Shown in pieces: positions 1 to 9,008 of a DNA stretch of 63,946 nt. Made by a program: the position numbers and the translations under genes. The notes below the pieces were generated by a model. The model ran no database searches and was not told where the DNA came from. It saw only the letters and a program-made list of their open reading frames with translations. The stretch comes from Spirochaetales bacterium (GTDB lineage: Bacteria > Spirochaetota > Spirochaetia > DSM-27196 > Salinispiraceae). The stretch spans positions 1 to 63,946 of the forward strand of contig JAACWS010000020.1 of NCBI GenBank assembly GCA_009991955.1, given 5' to 3'. Position 1 is the first letter of the stretch; every line of letters begins with the position of its first letter.

Positions 1-232
1 TTTTAAGATGACTTCCAGGTATCAAATGTAAATTATATGCACTCCATTTTATGGGGGAGTGGATTACTGGATGGTTTATACGGATTCAGGTATTAATTAC
101 TATCGGGTTCAAAAGTCCGTATTTGCTAATACTTTCCATTAACCCGGACAAGTCCCCAAGATTCTTGCGGATACGATTTTTTACGACGATTTCTTTGACT
201 TGTACTTGCATGGAGGTTACCTATAAAAAACG
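1..232. other. left-edge intergenic stretch, nothing recognised
   Basis: This stretch lies beyond the 3' end of the minus-strand penicillin-binding protein gene. I see no tRNA, no clear terminator hairpin with a T-run, and no convincing gene. A 61-codon open frame at 51-236 lacks a credible ribosome binding site and has no family resemblance. The gene to the left is cut off by the window edge. Confidence 0.4.
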
Positions 233-2899
233 CTAATCAAGATAGGGATTACTCAACTCAAAATCACCTGGTTCGTCATCGAGCCATATGTTACCATCGT
301 AAAGGGTTGGATCATCTGCTTCTATCGTCGGCTCCACCGTGAATGGGCCGGTCGAAGAAGGCTGGGTGGTTACACCTACCGAAGCAAGAATCGCCCGAAT
401 GTCATCGTCGAGCTCAAGGCTTACATCCATCATCTGACCGGCGGGGTTTCCAATACTACTATTTCCTACACTCACTGGATCGGTAAAGATGCTGAGGGCT
501 CCAGTTCCTTCAAGCAGTTTTGTGTCGAGTCTACTCACGAGAATTTCTTGTTGTTCAGCCATATAGGTTTCGGAGGTATCGTAGGTTCGTGGTTGGGTGC
601 CTTCTTTAAAGATTTCGGTAATTACTCTGCCGGAGAAACCCGGGGGGGGCAGTAATCCCGTTGTGGCTGTAACCTCTACATCGACTAAGCCCCTTGGTGG
701 TCGGGTAAACTCTCGATCCGGTAGGCCTTCGTGAACCGCCTTCATATATTTTGCCCAAATTGGGCCAGCGGTAATGGCCCCCGTCTGATTAACCCCCATA
801 CTTTGACCTCCGCGGTCAAAGCCGATCCACACGGCGGTTGTAAAATAGGGCGAAAATCCAAGGGTCCAGAGGTCTGCCCAGTTCTGAGTTGTACCTGTCT
901 TTCCCGCAATCGGGTGGTCGAAGCCACCTACCAAACTTGTCGGATACCGTAAGGTTCCGTCTCCCACAGTACTTTCAAGCATACTTGTTACTATGTAAGC
1001 GGCCTCGGGACTGAGAATTCTTGAAGTTCCGGCCCTGGCCTGTTGTTCTCTCAGTTGACGTTCGGGCTCAGCGACTACTCTTCCAAATCGATCTTCTACA
1101 TACCGAACAGCGAGGGGAGTTACGGCTATACCTTGGTTTGCGATCGTTGCGTATGCCTGGGCCATTTGGATCGGAGCTACCGAAACGACACCCAGCGCAA
1201 GGGTATAATTTCTTGTAAAACCTCTTTGGACCAAGTCTCGTTGATCTATACCTAGAAGCCGAGAAGTGTAAGAAATAGCCTTATCAAATCCCAACATGCT
1301 CATTACCCGGACACTTGGGACATTCATACTTCTGGCCAAAGCATTACGGACCAAAACCGGGCCAGACCACTCACCACGGTAATTTTGAGGAGCATAGGGC
1401 TTACCGTCATCGGTCCAAAAGACCACCGGTGAATCATAGATCATCGTTGCCGGAGTAATAATACCTTCATCTATAGCTCCCGAATAGTAGAGAGGCTTGA
1501 ACGTAGAACCCGGCTGTACCGAAGCTTGGGTTGCACGGTTGAAACTATTCGTGTTTGGATCGAATCTTGATCCACCGACCATAGCCTTTATATACCCGGT
1601 TTCGTTCTCCAGGCTTATCAGGGCTCCTTCAACTACCGAGGTGCCTGTTTCGGTGACCGTGCTGAGTAGTGAAATTTGACTCGTTTCTACCAATGGATCC
1701 TGGGCATCATTTGTAAATTGATAAAGAAGAAGACTGAGTGCGGGGTTTAAGGTCGTTTGGAAATAGGATTTTGCTTGTTGTTGCTGTTTTTGGCCCGCCA
1801 CCCTTAGCTGTGGCATATTAAATGCTAAAGACAAAAGATCGACTGTCGGGCTGAAGGTTGCTGCTGCGTACTCACTTTGGGTGCGAATATTGTTGTTAAA
1901 TATGCGACTAGCTTCCGATAGGCCGAGGGACATTTCTCGGGTTGCTACGGTCTGGTAGTTGAGGTCGAGGGTTGTATGCACTGTAAAACCATCACGAAAA
2001 ATATTCGCCGAACCCAGAAGAATTTCGTTTTGAAGCTGTTGCCGAACAAACTCACTGAAATAAGGTGCCTGGTCTTCTCTTTCAAAGTAGGCCGTTGTGG
2101 TATTGCTTCTTGAGAAATCGTAACTAGCCCAATATTCCTCAAAACTTTGGTCGACTACTTCTCGGGGGGCAAATCCATTATCAACGATTTGGTCAAGCAC
2201 GGTTCTTTGGATAATCCGTGCAGAATTTGGATTGAGAATGGGAGAATACCGTCCGCCCGGGGCAGCCAATTGAATAACTAAAATAGCCGATTCGGCGTAG
2301 GTCAATTCCCTGGCCGAATGACCAAAGAGAAACTGGCTTGCGGCCTCAACCCCGTAGGTGTTGTGTCCAAAATACGAGCCGTTCAAGTACTCTTCTAAAA
2401 TCTCAAATTTTGTCCATCGACGCTCGAGTTGAAATGCATACCAAAGCTCAACCAATTTTCGACGGATGCTAAACTCATTCCTCAGACTCAAGAGTCGACC
2501 TGCAACCTGTTGGGTAATCGTAGATCCTCCACCCACAAAATTTCCCGTCAAGACTCCAATTGCTGCTCTTGTGATTCCCGAGATCGAGAACCCGTTGTGT
2601 TCGAAAAATTCTTTATCCTCTCGGGTCAAGATTGCGTGAATGAGGGTTTCTGGCATTTCTTCGAGATTGAGAAGTTCTCTTTTTTCGTCTGCAAAGAACT
2701 GAGTTATGAGTCGTCCGTTAATATCAAGAATTCGGGTAGGAAGAGCTGCCTGATTGGCATTAAAGGATTCGATCGATCCAACATTTTGTATATCCGAAAG
2801 GCCTATTCCTAAGGCGATACCTAATAGAATTGTTAGAAATATAAGCAACCCGAAGAATACTCGTAAGGTTGTTCTCATAGTCTTTGTCCATTCAGCCAT
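233..2899 (-). CDS. bifunctional penicillin-binding protein 1A (transglycosylase/transpeptidase)
   Basis: Class A PBP that polymerises lipid II and cross-links peptidoglycan on the outer face of the cytoplasmic membrane. The 888 residues show a single membrane anchor near residues 11-33. A GT51 glycosyltransferase domain follows, with the R93-E94-D95 motif and the GGGSTITQQ block at 123-131. The transpeptidase domain has S465-T-F-K468 (SxxK), S524-M-N526 (SxN) and K667-T-G669. All catalytic motifs are intact. The length is slightly above the usual 720-850, and the C-terminal tail of about 100 residues is acidic and low in recognisable structure. The start at 2899 sits only 8 bases after a predicted -10 box, so the transcript may have little or no leader. 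ATG at 2878 is an alternative start. Confidence 0.93.
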   Translation of the reverse strand: MAEWTKTMRTTLRVFFGLLIFLTILLGIALGIGLSDIQNVGSIESFNANQAALPTRILDINGRLITQFFADEKRELLNLEEMPETLIHAILTREDKEFFEHNGFSISGITRAAIGVLTGNFVGGGSTITQQVAGRLLSLRNEFSIRRKLVELWYAFQLERRWTKFEILEEYLNGSYFGHNTYGVEAASQFLFGHSARELTYAESAILVIQLAAPGGRYSPILNPNSARIIQRTVLDQIVDNGFAPREVVDQSFEEYWASYDFSRSNTTTAYFEREDQAPYFSEFVRQQLQNEILLGSANIFRDGFTVHTTLDLNYQTVATREMSLGLSEASRIFNNNIRTQSEYAAATFSPTVDLLSLAFNMPQLRVAGQKQQQQAKSYFQTTLNPALSLLLYQFTNDAQDPLVETSQISLLSTVTETGTSVVEGALISLENETGYIKAMVGGSRFDPNTNSFNRATQASVQPGSTFKPLYYSGAIDEGIITPATMIYDSPVVFWTDDGKPYAPQNYRGEWSGPVLVRNALARSMNVPSVRVMSMLGFDKAISYTSRLLGIDQRDLVQRGFTRNYTLALGVVSVAPIQMAQAYATIANQGIAVTPLAVRYVEDRFGRVVAEPERQLREQQARAGTSRILSPEAAYIVTSMLESTVGDGTLRYPTSLVGGFDHPIAGKTGTTQNWADLWTLGFSPYFTTAVWIGFDRGGQSMGVNQTGAITAGPIWAKYMKAVHEGLPDREFTRPPRGLVDVEVTATTGLLPPPGFSGRVITEIFKEGTQPRTYDTSETYMAEQQEILVSRLDTKLLEGTGALSIFTDPVSVGNSSIGNPAGQMMDVSLELDDDIRAILASVGVTTQPSSTGPFTVEPTIEADDPTLYDGNIWLDDEPGDFELSNPYLD

Positions 2900-2907
2900 A
2901 TTCTTTC

Positions 2908-2936
2908 ACCATAGATAAGTAACTCCCTTTTGTCAA
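2908..2936 (-). promoter_or_regulatory. predicted sigma-70 promoter of the PBP gene
   Basis: On the minus strand there is a perfect TTGACA (2936-2931), a 17-bp spacer and TATGGT (2913-2908). The -10 box ends 8 bases before the ATG at 2899, which would place transcription start at or just before the start codon. The -35 box and spacing are ideal. The -10 matches 4 of 6. Confidence 0.5.
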
Positions 2937-2989
2937 TTCGAGTTACGAATCCTTGAGGTACATGTATGAAAGGGAAAAAACTTAAAGAC

Positions 2990-3021
2990 AAAAAAATAGG
3001 CCGGTCTGCAGAACCGGCCTA
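2990..3021 (-). terminator. intrinsic terminator after the PHP-M23 gene pair
   Basis: Inverted repeat TAGGCCGGT / ACCGGCCTA (2997-3005 and 3013-3021), 9 perfect base pairs with a 7-base loop. On the minus strand it is followed by seven T (2996-2990). The orientation fits the end of the M23 peptidase gene. Confidence 0.9.
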
Positions 3022-3145
3022 AACCCTTTCGGGTGCCAGGGTACATATAGTAAACTGGGAGGGGAACTATACGCACCGCTGACAAAGATAGTATCGTATG
3101 AATAAGAAAAACAGTTAAGACTTTCTTTGCAAATTGCGAATATTT

Positions 3146-4072
3146 CTATCGGTGTCGAAGATCGGGAATATAATCGGTAGGATTGATCGGAAGATTACGA
3201 CGCAAAAGCTCAAAATGTAGATGGGGACCGGTGCTGAGACCGGTAGTACCGACAGCGCCCAAGGGAGTCTGTATTTCGACCTCTTGGCCAAGGAGAACGT
3301 AGATGTCGCTCAAGTGAGCGTAAAGGCTCGAGAACATATCGTTGTGGAGGACAATTAGGTAGTTTCCGTACACAGGACTCGTGCTCCGCACCACAATTCG
3401 GCCTCGAGCGGCAGGATATACATCCTTATTTCCCGAAATTGGTACAAGGTCGATTCCTTGGTGGCTGCGAACCCGCAGCGTAAAAGGATCGGGTCCAATG
3501 CCGAAAGAAGCAGTGACTCTGAATCCCCGAAGCGGACTTTGAAAAAGTGGTCGGACGAATGCCATGCGTTCGGAGGTCGAGTACCGTTCGCCGGGATAAA
3601 AACTGCCGGGGACTTTCTTGCCGTCTGGAGTAGTGAGAACGAGTGGGACAGGTTCTTTCGGTGAATCAATGAAGCGAGACCGGCTTAATTCGTCGAGAGG
3701 ATTCCGAGGAACATCGGGAACGAAAATACCAGGCAGATTGGGAATGAGAATTTGCCCGGGTAAGGGCGCGTTTTGATTATCGATACCATTGAGGCTGCCG
3801 ATCGTCTCAACCGTGAGTTGAAACCTCGCGCTTAGTCCTAATAAATCCCATTGATTTTGATTCAAAAAAGTAAATAACGAAAGTTCTGGCATAGAACCTC
3901 GGCCTACCTCTGAACGATAGTACGCCTGCAACGATTGTTGTTGGTAGCCAAATGCTTGATCTTCATTGACGGGTTCAATAGTGGGATAGACCTGAGCAAA
4001 TACTGGAATCCCTAAAAGCATAACTAAAAACCAGGGAGCAAAACAACAAAGGTGTTTACAACCTCCACCCAT
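3146..4072 (-). CDS. secreted LysM-M23 metallopeptidase (peptidoglycan endopeptidase)
   Basis: Predicted periplasmic zinc endopeptidase of the LytM/M23 family. With the start at 4072 it has 308 residues and a signal peptide of about 26 residues (hydrophobic 11-25, cleavage after VFA). A LysM-like segment lies at about 65-112, and the M23 core is at about 180-300. The zinc and catalytic residues H204, D208 (HQGID), H253 and H284-L-H286 are all present, so it should be active, unlike degenerate EnvC/NlpD-type proteins. The start at 4072 is chosen because an AAGGA motif lies just upstream and it gives a clean signal peptide. The longer in-frame start at 4114 would put 14 residues inside the preceding gene. 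It follows the PHP gene with a 4-base gap and ends at the terminator near 3000. Confidence 0.9.
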   Translation of the reverse strand: MGGGCKHLCCFAPWFLVMLLGIPVFAQVYPTIEPVNEDQAFGYQQQSLQAYYRSEVGRGSMPELSLFTFLNQNQWDLLGLSARFQLTVETIGSLNGIDNQNAPLPGQILIPNLPGIFVPDVPRNPLDELSRSRFIDSPKEPVPLVLTTPDGKKVPGSFYPGERYSTSERMAFVRPLFQSPLRGFRVTASFGIGPDPFTLRVRSHQGIDLVPISGNKDVYPAARGRIVVRSTSPVYGNYLIVLHNDMFSSLYAHLSDIYVLLGQEVEIQTPLGAVGTTGLSTGPHLHFELLRRNLPINPTDYIPDLRHR

Positions 4073-4076
4073 ATCC

Positions 4077-4922
4077 TTACCGAACGCCCAGGGCAAACAG
4101 CAGGCGCAAGCCAAGAGTTTCGGGTACGCTATGGGCTTCTAAAAACGTTTTTCCGATTTTTCGTCCGCGATCTTCTCGACTATGAAAATCAGAACCTCCC
4201 GATTCGAGAAGATCCAACTCTGCGGCGATACGGACGACCTTCTGACCATCCCGAAATGAGAGTCCCGAGTGATGAGACTCGACACCATCAAGGCCCATAG
4301 CCTTAAGGCGGCGAAGTTCAATTGTTAAAGGGCCCCAATTTAATTGAAGGCTTTGGGGGTGGGCGAGCATTGCCAATCCGCCAGCTTCGTGTATTATCTT
4401 CAAGGCTCGCTGAATGTCGAGACCTGGTTTTGGTTCGTAAAGTGGGGCTCCACGGGCAAGAAACCTATCAAAAGCGTCAGGAATATCTTTGGCCCAACCC
4501 TTTTTTATTAATAACCTTGCCATATGTGGACGTCCAACGACCCCTTGGACACTTTCGGCGAGTACCTCATCCCAGGTACAACGAATCCCCATGGCGTTCA
4601 TTTTTTTTACGATTTTCTTATTCCGTCGTTCTCTGTTTTCCTGTAGTTCGATTAAAGATTCGACCAACTGGTCGTTTGTGCTGTCTATGCCGAGGCCCAA
4701 CAAGTGAAAAGTCCCGTGGGTAACGGCAATGTCCAGCTCAATACCAGGAATAAAGGTCATATCGAGCTGTCGGGCAGTTGAAGCCCCTTCTTCGAGTCCA
4801 TCGATGGTGTCATGATCCGTTAAGGCTATAACCTCCACATTCCGACTTTTACCATAGGTGAGAAGTTCATTGGGCGAAAGGGTACCATCGGAGGCAGTAG
4901 AATGGGTGTGAAAATCAAACAT
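4077..4922 (-). CDS. PHP-domain phosphoesterase (TrpH/YciV, RNase AM type)
   Basis: Member of the PHP family related to E. coli YciV/RNase AM and to nucleoside-bisphosphate phosphatases. Such enzymes hydrolyse phosphate from 3',5'-nucleoside bisphosphates or short RNAs with divalent metals. The 281 residues begin with HTH (H5, H7) and D12, then a TDHDT motif near 36-40. An internal AHPQS motif and a C-terminal SDFH motif complete the usual metal-ligand set. It is the first gene of a two-gene unit with the M23 peptidase. The pairing suggests no shared pathway. The substrate cannot be assigned from sequence. Confidence 0.85.
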   Translation of the reverse strand: MFDFHTHSTASDGTLSPNELLTYGKSRNVEVIALTDHDTIDGLEEGASTARQLDMTFIPGIELDIAVTHGTFHLLGLGIDSTNDQLVESLIELQENRERRNKKIVKKMNAMGIRCTWDEVLAESVQGVVGRPHMARLLIKKGWAKDIPDAFDRFLARGAPLYEPKPGLDIQRALKIIHEAGGLAMLAHPQSLQLNWGPLTIELRRLKAMGLDGVESHHSGLSFRDGQKVVRIAAELDLLESGGSDFHSREDRGRKIGKTFLEAHSVPETLGLRLLFALGVR

Positions 4923-4975
4923 GGGTGAAAGGTATCCCGAGGTCTACTATCGGTCAAGATAGAGTGAATCTCCCC

Positions 4976-5005
4976 TTGTACTTATTCTGGAAGGTCGTTT
5001 AGAAT
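4976..5005 (+). promoter_or_regulatory. possible promoter of the cyclic-nucleotide-binding gene pair
   Basis: TTGTAC (4976-4981), an 18-bp spacer and TAGAAT (5000-5005), about 42 bases before the GTG start at 5048. The match is moderate. Confidence 0.35.
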
Positions 5006-5047
5006 AGAACCAGGAGTTCCACTCCCAGGAAGTAAAGGAGTCTCATA

Positions 5048-6061
5048 GTGCCCCGGGCAATACAATATAAGGCTAACTCAGTTATATATTTTGCAGGGGA
5101 TCAGGGTGACAAGATCTACATCCTCCAATCGGGTAAGGTAACCCTTCGGTCTCTCGATATAGAAACAAATGATGAAATAATAGAGGTAATCGAGACCGGT
5201 CAGTTCTTTGGTGTGAAGTCGGCCCTTGGTAGATATCCTCGAGAAGACGACGCACTGGTCATAAGAGATTCTCAGGTGCTTGTATTTACTATACCTGAAT
5301 TTGAGCAGATGGCTGCGGGTAACTCTCGGATCATACTCAAGATGTTAAAGGTTTTTTCTAGTCAGTTACGACGAATACATCAAAAAGTACGAAATATGCT
5401 TGCCCAGGGTCGTTTAATGTCTACCGAGGATGGCCTTTTTAGTATAGCCCAGTATTATTTAGAAAAAAAGCATTATCAAGAAGCCCTGTACACTCTCAAT
5501 CGTTACAAAAAATTGTATCCCCAGGGAGCCCACTACTCCGAGGTGGTAAAATATATACCTGTTGCCGAGCAATACGCCCAGAAATATGGCCATGGTCGTG
5601 GACCGGCGATGATTAGTGGGAGCGAAGAGAGCGGCAACGAAGTGCCACCTTCGAAGCCAATACCTACCCCCGAAGAAGAATCACCAGAAGAAGCTTCCTA
5701 CTACGAAGCGGTAAATTTGGTAGGACAAGGCGATTATACCAAAGCCTTGGAACATTTGAAGCCAATCGTTACTGCCGGCGAAGCCCACCCTCGATACGTG
5801 AGTTCGCTCTTTGAAGTTGGACGCTGTCTTTTTGGTTTGGGGCAATTCGAAAAAACCCTCAAACACTACCAGGGATTCTTACAGAACTTTCCAGATTTTG
5901 AAGAAAAAGGCGAGGTGTTTTTTATTCTCGGGCAAAGTTTCGAAAAATTGGGAAACAAAGAAAAGGCGAAAGAGGTGTATACTCGGCTGGCTGCTATGAG
6001 CGAAATTGATGAAGTGAGCATACGAAAAGCCAAGAAGGCTTTGAACTCCTTAGGAGCCTAA
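5048..6061 (+). CDS. cyclic-nucleotide-binding domain protein with TPR repeats
   Basis: A 337-residue cytoplasmic protein with an N-terminal cNMP-binding beta-barrel (about residues 1-115) but no DNA-binding helix-turn-helix. TPR-like helical repeats follow at about 130-170 and 225-335, separated by a proline/glutamate-rich linker. The start is GTG with AAGGAG 8 bases upstream. The gene ends 2 bases before the next gene, which encodes a second cNMP-binding protein that does have an HTH. The TPR part suggests a protein-interaction role, so this may be a sensor or scaffold working with its neighbour. That partnership is inference from gene order. Confidence 0.8.
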   Translation: MPRAIQYKANSVIYFAGDQGDKIYILQSGKVTLRSLDIETNDEIIEVIETGQFFGVKSALGRYPREDDALVIRDSQVLVFTIPEFEQMAAGNSRIILKMLKVFSSQLRRIHQKVRNMLAQGRLMSTEDGLFSIAQYYLEKKHYQEALYTLNRYKKLYPQGAHYSEVVKYIPVAEQYAQKYGHGRGPAMISGSEESGNEVPPSKPIPTPEEESPEEASYYEAVNLVGQGDYTKALEHLKPIVTAGEAHPRYVSSLFEVGRCLFGLGQFEKTLKHYQGFLQNFPDFEEKGEVFFILGQSFEKLGNKEKAKEVYTRLAAMSEIDEVSIRKAKKALNSLGA

Positions 6062-6063
6062 AG

Positions 6064-6702
6064 ATGTTGATGAACAACCCAGCGTTCGAACGTTTCGCTG
6101 TAACCTATCAAAAGGGTGATATCCTTTTTGTTGAGTACGAACCCGGTGATTCTTTCTATCTTATTCAGGAAGGTCAAGTGAGAATTTCGAAAATAATGGG
6201 TGGAATAGAAAAGACCATCGATGTACTCCAACCGGGCGAAATATTCGGCGAGATGGCCATTCTCGAAGAAGCCCCCCGTTCAGCCAACGCAATGGCCGTC
6301 GACAAAGTGAAAGTTCTTCAGTTTAATCGAGCCAATTTCGAGATTCTCATGGGCGGAAATCCACAAATAGCTCTTAAACTTTTAAAACTCTTTACCAAGC
6401 GGATTTTTGATCAACGGCGCAGATTTCAGGTTTTGACCTTGGACGACGTTCAAGCTCGAATTGCCGATGTGTTTTGTATGCTTTCTGAGACCCAAAGTAC
6501 CGATGGCCCCCTAACCGAAGGTAGGGTTTTTTATATTACCGCCGAAGATGTCGCCCATTGGGCAGGACTATCGATTGATAAAACCCAACCGGTACTGAAT
6601 CAATTTGTGTCCCAGAGACGAATCGAAATATTCCCCGATCGAATTACGGTCAAAAATATTCACGATTTACAACGCTTCGTTAGTAGTCGACGCAGAGGGT
6701 AG
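6064..6702 (+). CDS. Crp/Fnr-family transcriptional regulator
   Basis: Predicted DNA-binding regulator of 212 residues. An N-terminal cNMP-binding domain (about 8-120, with a GEIFGEMAIL phosphate-binding-cassette-like motif) is followed by a connecting helix and a C-terminal winged HTH (about 150-205). No iron-sulfur cysteine cluster is seen, so an Fnr-type oxygen sensor is unlikely. The effector is unknown. It sits 2 bases after the TPR-containing cNMP protein and is probably co-transcribed with it. No terminator is apparent directly downstream. Confidence 0.85.
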   Translation: MLMNNPAFERFAVTYQKGDILFVEYEPGDSFYLIQEGQVRISKIMGGIEKTIDVLQPGEIFGEMAILEEAPRSANAMAVDKVKVLQFNRANFEILMGGNPQIALKLLKLFTKRIFDQRRRFQVLTLDDVQARIADVFCMLSETQSTDGPLTEGRVFYITAEDVAHWAGLSIDKTQPVLNQFVSQRRIEIFPDRITVKNIHDLQRFVSSRRRG

Positions 6703-6741
6703 GGGTTTCGAAAATTTCTTAAAAAACTGGTTGCTCTGATA

Positions 6742-6813
6742 AGCCAAAGGAGAGATTCGAACTCTCGACCTGCTCATTACGAGTGAGCTGCTCTACCCCT
6801 GAGCTACTTTGGC
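6742..6813 (-). tRNA. tRNA-Thr (anticodon CGT)
   Basis: On the minus strand a complete cloverleaf can be drawn. The acceptor stem is GCCAAAG/CTTTGGC, and the anticodon stem GCTCA/TGAGC encloses CTCGTAA, giving anticodon CGT. The T-arm is GAGAG-TTCGAAT-CTCTC. CCA is not encoded. It lies opposite in direction to the flagellar genes that follow. Confidence 0.95.
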
Positions 6814-6859
6814 GAAGAATCAATAAAACTAACACCCTTTTTATAACCGAAAAATTCGC

Positions 6860-6875
6860 CGAGAGTCTACTCGGT
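6860..6875. other. small inverted repeat upstream of the flagellar rod operon
   Basis: CCGAG and CTCGG surround six bases, followed on the plus strand by TTTGT. It could be a weak terminator for the upstream regulator genes or an operator for the flagellar operon. I could not find a convincing sigma-28 promoter here. Confidence 0.25.
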
Positions 6876-6939
6876 TTGTCGATACTTGTCCTTAATGTCT
6901 TCAGGGGTTCACGCCGATAGAGAACTTAATGGGGGATTC

Positions 6940-7809
6940 ATGATTCGAGGAATATACACCAGCGCCAGCGGCATGATGGCCCAGCAATGGAGAATGGATG
7001 CAGTATCGAATAACCTCGCGAACGCTGATACTGCTGCATACAAAGAAGATCGTGCGGTACATAAGGCCTTTCCCGAATTACTCTTGCGTAGAATGAATAC
7101 CAATGTGGTAAGCCTCCCCATGTCCGGTGAACATCCAGTACTCGGGTCCCTTGATAAGGCCCCGGTGGTCGGAAAGTTAGGAACGGGAGTAGAACTCAAC
7201 GAGATTTTTACTGTTTTTGAACAGGGCGCTTTTAAGGAAACCACCAATCCCTTCGACATGGCCCTCGAGGGAGAAGGTTTTTTTGTGGTTCAAACCCCCT
7301 ATGGAGAAAGGCTCACCCGGAACGGGAGTTTTCTATTGGGTCCCGAGGGACTCATAGTCACAAAGGAAGGTTATCCAGTCCTCGGGCAGAATGGCCCAAT
7401 TCAACTAAAACTGAATAACTTTATGGTCGATGAAGCAGGACGCATTTATCAAAATCGGGAATTTGCCGATGACCCTCAGCGACTAGTTTCGATGGCGGAG
7501 AACGAATGGAATCAGACTGAACTCCTCGACCAATTACGGATAGTAGAAGTCGACCAGCCTCGATATCTACAAAAACAAGGTTCAAGCCTGTACAGAACAA
7601 CCTGGGACAGTGGCGAGGCTACCGAAGCCACCGAAACCGAAAGGGCTGTCGTCCGTCAAGGTTTCCTGGAAACTTCGAATGTAAACGCGGTTCGGCAAAT
7701 GGTACAGCTCATCGAAATAAACCGGGCCTACGAGGCCAACCAGAAAGTTATCCAGTCCCATGACCAGGCGACCGATAAGCTTATTAACAGCGCAATGACT
7801 ATGCGATAG
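6940..7809 (+). CDS. flagellar basal-body rod protein (FlgF/FlhO-like)
   Basis: Rod protein of the periplasmic flagellar basal body, 289 residues from the ATG at 6940. This start is chosen because GGGGG lies a few bases upstream and MIRGIYTSASGM is the typical family N-terminus. The upstream in-frame ATG at 6886 would add 18 unrelated residues. The N-terminal motif with NNLANADTAAYK (flagellin/rod signature) and the C-terminal EINRAYEANQKVIQSHDQ helix match the FlgE/F/G family. Spirochaetes commonly carry two such proteins in tandem. It is followed by FlgG after 13 bases and by a rod-binding protein, forming one operon. Confidence 0.9.
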   Translation: MIRGIYTSASGMMAQQWRMDAVSNNLANADTAAYKEDRAVHKAFPELLLRRMNTNVVSLPMSGEHPVLGSLDKAPVVGKLGTGVELNEIFTVFEQGAFKETTNPFDMALEGEGFFVVQTPYGERLTRNGSFLLGPEGLIVTKEGYPVLGQNGPIQLKLNNFMVDEAGRIYQNREFADDPQRLVSMAENEWNQTELLDQLRIVEVDQPRYLQKQGSSLYRTTWDSGEATEATETERAVVRQGFLETSNVNAVRQMVQLIEINRAYEANQKVIQSHDQATDKLINSAMTMR

Positions 7810-7822
7810 GGAGTAGACGAGT

Positions 7823-8617
7823 ATGATGCGATCGTTGTGGACAGCTGCCTCAGGAATGATAGGACAGCAATTCAATATTGATACTATTTCAAATAACCTA
7901 TCTAATGTAAATACTACGGGATTCAAACTAAACCGTCCGGATTTTGAAGATCTGCTGTACCAAACCACTCGAACAGCGGGTACCCCGGCGACTGAACGTA
8001 CCCTGGTACCCGTAGGGGTTCAAGTAGGTCACGGGGTAAAGGTTGCCGCTACCCAAAAAATTTACACCCAAGGATCCCTTCAAAATACTGGAAATATTAG
8101 CGATATTGCTATCGAAGGGGAGGGATTTTTTCGGGTCCTGACCTATGACGGAACCTTTGCCTATACCAGGGACGGCGCCTTTAAGATCGATTCGAACGGG
8201 CAGGTAGTGAATTCCAACGGCTTTCGACTCATGCCCGAGGTGATACTTCCTGAGGGTTTTATTCGGGATTCTTTTGCAATAAGTCAAGACGGTAGAATGA
8301 CCGTAAAGATCCCAGGTCTTGATGATCCTATCGACATTGGCCAGATGGAACTCTATCGATTTGTAAATCCATCGGGTCTCCAGGCAGTCGGGGGAAATCT
8401 TCTTAAAGTTACCAATGCTAGTGGCGATCCAATTGGAGGACAACCGGGTTTTGATGGAATGGGTAAGACCATTCATAAATTTCTGGAAATGTCGAACGTC
8501 GAGATTGTAAAAGAAATGGTGAATATGATCGTCGCTCAACGGGCGTACGAGTTCAATTCCAAGGCCGTTCAAACCAGCGATAATATGCTCGGTATTGCTG
8601 CGGGTCTGAAAAGATAA
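7823..8617 (+). CDS. flgG: flagellar distal rod protein FlgG
   Basis: Distal rod subunit of the flagellar basal body. The 264 residues match the usual FlgG length of about 260. The N-terminus MMRSLWTAASGMIGQQ and the NNLSNVNTTGFK motif are highly characteristic. So is the C-terminal stretch with MSNVEIVKEMVNMIVAQRAYE. It is preceded by a GGGAG-type ribosome binding site, lies between the FlgF/FlhO-like and FlgJ-like genes, and is transcribed with them. Confidence 0.95.
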   Translation: MMRSLWTAASGMIGQQFNIDTISNNLSNVNTTGFKLNRPDFEDLLYQTTRTAGTPATERTLVPVGVQVGHGVKVAATQKIYTQGSLQNTGNISDIAIEGEGFFRVLTYDGTFAYTRDGAFKIDSNGQVVNSNGFRLMPEVILPEGFIRDSFAISQDGRMTVKIPGLDDPIDIGQMELYRFVNPSGLQAVGGNLLKVTNASGDPIGGQPGFDGMGKTIHKFLEMSNVEIVKEMVNMIVAQRAYEFNSKAVQTSDNMLGIAAGLKR

Positions 8618-8633
8618 GGGGATATAGAAGCTT

Positions 8634-8978
8634 ATGACTACTGGGGCCGCAGATATTCTTAGTCGTTACCAGGCAATAGGTCAGAATAGCACCTTGCCAC
8701 GTACAGAAGGAGTTATGGAGGTCGATAGGTTACGGGAAGTTGCCGAGGAATTTGAGTCCCTGTTGGTGAAACAGATGCTGGATTCCATGAGAGCAACCCG
8801 AAAAAAAGAGAACGACCTGGTAAATGGTGGGATGGCTGAGGATATTTTTGAGGATATGCTCTATACAGAATACTCGCGACTTATGTCGAAAACCGGAAAT
8901 CTGGGTCTATCCGACATGATTGTGCGTCAACAATTGCCCCTCTTGAGTCCTGCTCAAGTGGCAAATGCATATCAATAA
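8634..8978 (+). CDS. rod-binding protein, FlgJ N-terminal domain only
   Basis: A 114-residue protein corresponding to the rod-capping/rod-binding domain of FlgJ. The family core (FESLLVKQMLDSMR and GGMAEDIFEDMLYTEYS) is present. The C-terminal muramidase domain found in enterobacterial FlgJ is absent. Short forms of this kind are typical of spirochaetes and several other phyla, where a separate hydrolase opens the peptidoglycan. It is last in the flagellar operon and is followed by an intrinsic terminator. Confidence 0.9.
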   Translation: MTTGAADILSRYQAIGQNSTLPRTEGVMEVDRLREVAEEFESLLVKQMLDSMRATRKKENDLVNGGMAEDIFEDMLYTEYSRLMSKTGNLGLSDMIVRQQLPLLSPAQVANAYQ

Positions 8979-9008
8979 TTTAAAAAAGTATACATTTATG
9001 CACTACTG

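Noticed and set aside
51-236. 61-codon open frame near the left edge
   Set aside because: There is no ribosome binding site and no recognisable family. It ends inside the stop region of the PBP gene on the other strand. It looks like chance.
4070-4114. Longer start of the M23 peptidase at 4114
   Set aside because: It would add 14 cysteine-rich residues encoded within the PHP gene and spoil the signal peptide. ATG at 4072 has a ribosome binding site.
6824-6853. Possible sigma-28 promoter for the flagellar rod genes (TAAA then ACCGAAAA)
   Set aside because: The spacer is 18 instead of about 15 bases and the -10 differs at two positions. It is not convincing.
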